A stretch of DNA of 64,000 nt from Oscillibacter sp. PC13 (GTDB lineage: Bacteria; Bacillota; Clostridia; Oscillospirales; Oscillospiraceae): assembly GCF_900115635.1 (NCBI RefSeq), contig NZ_FOXE01000005.1, positions 101,310-165,309 on the forward strand. Reading direction: 5' to 3'. Positions 62,101-64,000 of this stretch are shown piece by piece. Position 1 is the first letter of the stretch; every line of letters begins with the position of its first letter. The notes under the pieces were generated by a model. That model saw only the letters and a list, made by a program, of their open reading frames with translations. It was not told where the DNA came from and did no database searches. A program made the translations under genes and the position numbers.

Positions 62101-62694
62101 CTGGATCACGTGATGGCCTCTGGTGAGGATATCAACGTTTTCGTGGTGGATACCGAAGTGTACTCCAACACCGGTGGACAGTCCTCCAAGGCAACTCCCG
62201 TGGGCGCTTCCGCCAAGTTTGCCGACGGCGGCAAGAAGACAGCCAAGAAGGATTTGGGCCGCCTGATGATGACCTATCCCAACGTGTATGTGGCTTCTGT
62301 TGCTATGGGCGCCAATCCCGGTCAGCTGATGAAGGCTGTCACGGAGGCGGTCAATCACAAGGGGCCCTCTATTGTGATTGCCTATGCTCCCTGCATTAAC
62401 CACGGCATCAAGGCCGGCATGAACAATGTCCAGGCGGAGATGAAGAAGGCCGTGGACTGCGGCCTGTGGCCCCTGTACCGCTACGATCCCAACAAGGCCG
62501 AGAAGCCCTTCTCTCTGGATTACAAGCAGCCTTCTGTACCTGTCAGCGAATTCTTCAATGGCGAGGTCCGTTACGCCGGCCTCAAGATTAAGTATCCTGA
62601 GATTGCCGAGAAGCTGTTTGCTGAGGCACAGAAGGAAGCAGACGAGCGCTACAAGACCTACGTGCGGCTTGCTAAAAGCTACAATGAGGATTAA
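59170..62694 (+). CDS. nifJ: Pyruvate:ferredoxin (flavodoxin) oxidoreductase
   Basis: 1174 residues, the full one-chain form. Domain I starts TMDGNEACATVAYHFTEVAG with FPITPSSPMSE; then CoA-binding and gamma domains; ferredoxin domain with CLQCNQCTFVCPHA and CTGCGSCAASC; TPP domain with CAGCGETPYAKL and GGDGWAYDIGYGGLDH; C-terminus with YSNTGGQSSKATP. Converts pyruvate and CoA to acetyl-CoA and CO2 and reduces ferredoxin, the donor for Rnf. AGGAGG precedes ATG 59170. Strong codon bias. Confidence 0.98.
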   Translation: MSEKKIMKTMDGNEACATVAYHFTEVAGIFPITPSSPMSEKVDEWAAAGRKNMFGQPVTLVEMQSEGGASGALHGVAEAGALATTFTSSQGLLLMIPNLYIMAGHRMPAVFHVAARSVAQHANNIFGDHQDVMTCRTTGVTMMSTASVQEVMDLAAVAHLTTVKTRVPFIHFHDGFRTSHEIQKIEMIDLDQVAQLMDQDALEAYHQIAMNPEHPVQRTTVQGPDVYYQSQEANNGTYDSIPSVVEGYMQGINKITGRDYHIFNYYGAEDAERVIVIMGSACEATKEVVDYLNAKGEKVGMLQIHLFRPFDMQYFLNAMPKTVKKITAMDRSKEPGAIAGAVYLDVCACYANKENAPEVFGGRYGLASKDVTPAQIKAVFDNMKSGTPKHLFTIGIVDDVTHLSLDVKEPLITESADTVSCKFWGLGSDGTVGANKNSAKIIGDHAGMYTQAYFEYDSKKSYGITKSHLRFSKSPIRSTYLIKAADFLACHSQSYITRYDMIHEIKDGGTFLLNTSWSGEELEKNLPGDVKKYIADHNVQFYTVDANKIARDLGLGNHANLILQAAFFKLSGVMPVEDAVRYMKEAAQKTYAKKGEKVVNMNLAAVDAGINSPVKVEIPAAWSQAKDERTVDENLPNVVKNIVIPCNRQRGDDLPVSTFLEHQDGTYPLGTSKYDKRGIASSLPAWEPNKCLQCNQCTFVCPHAAIRAYLVNDEEAKAAPAGFTMVDAKGAAGLKYRLQVSTLDCTGCGSCAASCLAKDKALTMEPVDDTMYDETNWNYALSLSDKPGVFERKTLKGSQFSQPLVEFSGACAGCGETPYAKLITQLYGEKTYWVNGVGCSLAWAGAFPSLPYTVNKEGRGPAFYGTLFEDQAENGLGMVLAVKQRRNGVKMQAEALLPLVAGTELEGAINAWLETFEDLDKNDADARALVAALEKAELTGEAKELADQILLHRDQLSKKVVWLFGGDGWAYDIGYGGLDHVMASGEDINVFVVDTEVYSNTGGQSSKATPVGASAKFADGGKKTAKKDLGRLMMTYPNVYVASVAMGANPGQLMKAVTEAVNHKGPSIVIAYAPCINHGIKAGMNNVQAEMKKAVDCGLWPLYRYDPNKAEKPFSLDYKQPSVPVSEFFNGEVRYAGLKIKYPEIAEKLFAEAQKEADERYKTYVRLAKSYNED

Positions 62695-62716
62695 TTGATA
62701 TTATTCTTTTCTTTCC

Positions 62717-62754
62717 ATGGGAAACTGCCGGCGAAACCGCTGGCAGTTTCCCAT
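62717..62754 (+). terminator. Intrinsic terminator after nifJ
   Basis: ATGGGAAACTGCC pairs with GGCAGTTTCCCAT; tail TTATCT, weak in T residues. The stretch to 63000 is AT-rich and holds no gene besides the promoter described separately. Confidence 0.75.
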
Positions 62755-62902
62755 TTATCTACCCAAAAGGCCGATCTTTAAAGAGCGGACTTTTTTGGAA
62801 ATTGAGAACAAGGAAAATTTTTTTATCAAGTGACAGAAATATCAAATTTTCACAAAATAATTGTATGCCATTAACGAATATAGTTTGATATTAATAAAAG
62901 CA

Positions 62903-62950
62903 TTGACAAATGTGTGGGGAGTTATGATATCATAATTGTAAAATACAGCA
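62903..62950 (+). promoter_or_regulatory. Promoter region and palindrome before the second iclR gene
   Basis: TTGACA (62903-62908) with no clear -10 at 17 bases; TGATAT at 16 is the best. TTATGATATCATAA (62922-62935) is a perfect 14-bp palindrome over the expected -10 and start. TTGTAAAATACAGCA (62936-62950) is a weak relative of the IclR motif seen upstream. Confidence 0.5.
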
Positions 62951-62999
62951 AATGGCGCTTTAGGTTTTGGCTGATAACGAGAAGAGAATGGAAAGAACG

Positions 63000-63782
63000 A
63001 TGACACAGGAACAGAGGAAAAACGGGATACAAGTGCAGTCTGTGGCACGGGCAGCAGAAATCATCCGTTGCTTTGAGCGGACCCCGGAGATGGGAATTTC
63101 AGAACTGGCCGCGGAGATGGGGCTGAACAAAAGTACGGTGTTCGGTCTGGTAAACACTTTGGCCAGCTACGGCTACCTGGAACAAGTGGAGAGCAGCAAG
63201 AAATACCGGCTGGGTATTATGCTGTTCGAATTGGGAAATCTGGTGCTGTCCAGAATCGATGTGCGGAATGAGGCCAAGGAGTGCTGTGCGCCGTTGGCGG
63301 CGAAGTACTTGGCAACTGTACATATTGCAACGCACAGTGAAGGGGAGGTACTTTATATTGACAAGCTGGATCGCGGAAATTCCCTGATCAGCACATCCAA
63401 TGTAGGCATGAGGGCGCCCATGTACTGTACCGGTGTTGGAAAGGCCATGCTGGCATTCCTGCCGGAGGAGTATCTGAACAAATATATTTGGAACCAGATG
63501 TTCCAGAAGCGAACGGAGCACACCATCACGCGAAAGGATGCACTGCGGAAAGAACTGGATGAGGTTCGCCGCACCGGCATTGCCATGGATCGGGAAGAGA
63601 TTGAGCGTGGGGTTACCTGCATAGCGTCTCCAGTTTTGCGGCACACCGGGGATGCGGAGTTGGCTGTGAGTTTGTCCTTTGCCTATGGGCGCGTCCAGGA
63701 TGTGGATGTGGAAGAGGTAAAAAGGGATCTGTTGGCCTGTACGGATAAGCTATCCGCCCGGCTTGGCTATTACAAAAAATAA
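63000..63782 (+). CDS. IclR-family transcriptional regulator 2
   Basis: 260 residues from ATG 63000 (GGAAAG upstream); ATG 62988 and TTG 62967 are in frame and possible. ISELAAEMGLNKSTVFGLVN is the helix-turn-helix, close in sequence to regulator 1. The effector domain runs from about residue 80 (VHIATHSEGEVLYIDKLDR, YCTGVGKAMLAFLP, GVTCIASPVL). Probably controls the downstream iron-sulfur gene or nifJ. Confidence 0.9.
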   Translation: MTQEQRKNGIQVQSVARAAEIIRCFERTPEMGISELAAEMGLNKSTVFGLVNTLASYGYLEQVESSKKYRLGIMLFELGNLVLSRIDVRNEAKECCAPLAAKYLATVHIATHSEGEVLYIDKLDRGNSLISTSNVGMRAPMYCTGVGKAMLAFLPEEYLNKYIWNQMFQKRTEHTITRKDALRKELDEVRRTGIAMDREEIERGVTCIASPVLRHTGDAELAVSLSFAYGRVQDVDVEEVKRDLLACTDKLSARLGYYKK

Positions 63783-63829
63783 GACGGCTGTGGCCTGCTG
63801 AAAGCACCAAATGGGCGACATGACAGTGT

Positions 63830-63861
63830 GCATGAGGAGAGAACTTTCCTCATGCCTGTTT
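63830..63861 (+). terminator. Intrinsic terminator after the second iclR gene
   Basis: GCATGAGGA pairs with TCCTCATGC; tail CTGTTTTG. Confidence 0.75.
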
Positions 63862-63938
63862 TGCATAGAACCAAGAACGAGATTTGATATTACCGAACAA
63901 ATAGAGACAAAAGAGGATAGGAAAAAGGAGGAACGAAC

Positions 63939-64000
63939 GTGAAGAAAGTAACCCTGAAAGCGGTCGTGAACGAGGAATTGTGTATCGGGTGCAAGATTTG
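63939..64000 (+). CDS. Ferredoxin-like iron-sulfur protein (partial, 5' end)
   Basis: GTG 63939 follows AAAGGAGG. The 20 visible codons read VKKVTLKAVVNEELCIGCKI, the start of a [4Fe-4S] ferredoxin-type domain (CxxC of the first cluster loop). The gene runs off the window. Whether it is a small ferredoxin or the Fe-S domain of a larger oxidoreductase cannot be told. Confidence 0.75.
   Translation, partial: MKKVTLKAVVNEELCIGCKI

Overview
The window looks like a chromosomal segment of an anaerobic, GC-rich member of the Firmicutes, most likely family Oscillospiraceae (Flavonifractor, Lawsonibacter or Oscillibacter type). The evidence is a clostridial-order Rnf complex (C-D-G-E-A-B), a one-chain pyruvate:ferredoxin oxidoreductase, glutaconyl-CoA decarboxylase and glutaconate CoA-transferase close in sequence to those of Acidaminococcus, ECF vitamin transporters, a tetrahydrofolate riboswitch and the CIRCE/hrcA-grpE-dnaK-dnaJ heat-shock operon. 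Genus is inference. I saw no rRNA, tRNA, CRISPR array, prophage or intact insertion sequence.

Layout. 1-3688: partial ArsR regulator, a possible structured RNA, rpe, a D-cysteine desulfhydrase-like enzyme, a small gene divergent from a tandemly duplicated XRE regulator, and recR. 3740-6795: MocR regulator divergent from an ECF S component, and a DUF975 membrane protein. 7149-14529: rnfCDGEAB, then a THF riboswitch controlling folT-folC. 14644-26210: a minus-strand dicarboxylate operon (TAXI binding protein, fused TRAP permease, crotonase-family protein, gctAB, gcdA, a 39-residue delta subunit, gcdB, a 69-residue biotin carrier), an EFR1-type ferredoxin downstream of it, and a divergent LysR regulator upstream. 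26797-34112: CIRCE-hrcA-grpE-dnaK-dnaJ, a PHP phosphatase, rpiB and a DUF4015-like protein. 34419-45370: AraC/GyrI regulator, a tightly overlapped MerR-membrane-YbjQ-MBL operon, mutY, four uncharacterised genes, tdk, a radical SAM protein, two MATE exporters and a dead racemase. 45603-51827: ppx-ppk, then a GT4-VTT-GT4 operon behind two large operator-like palindromes. 51840-64000: trmO, then a sugar-acid-type region (gntP, two SDRs, IclR, IlvD-family dehydratase, nifJ, second IclR) and the start of a ferredoxin-like gene.

How the parts fit. The glutaconate module would import a C5 dicarboxylate, activate it by CoA transfer and decarboxylate it while pumping Na+. Rnf couples ferredoxin oxidation to an ion gradient, and NifJ supplies reduced ferredoxin from pyruvate. 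These share ferredoxin and ion gradients as energy currencies. A 15-bp inverted-repeat motif lies just downstream of the -10 box of gntP, of ilvD and of the first iclR gene, which argues for one IclR regulon covering the gntP-ilvD region.

The most unusual points are the stripped-down Na+ pump, an operon in which a 90-residue protein repeats the membrane tail of its neighbouring MerR regulator, a MocR regulator without the PLP-anchoring lysine, the uncharacterised four-gene cluster, and the IclR operator set. All functions are assigned by reading protein motifs from memory of the families; no search was run.
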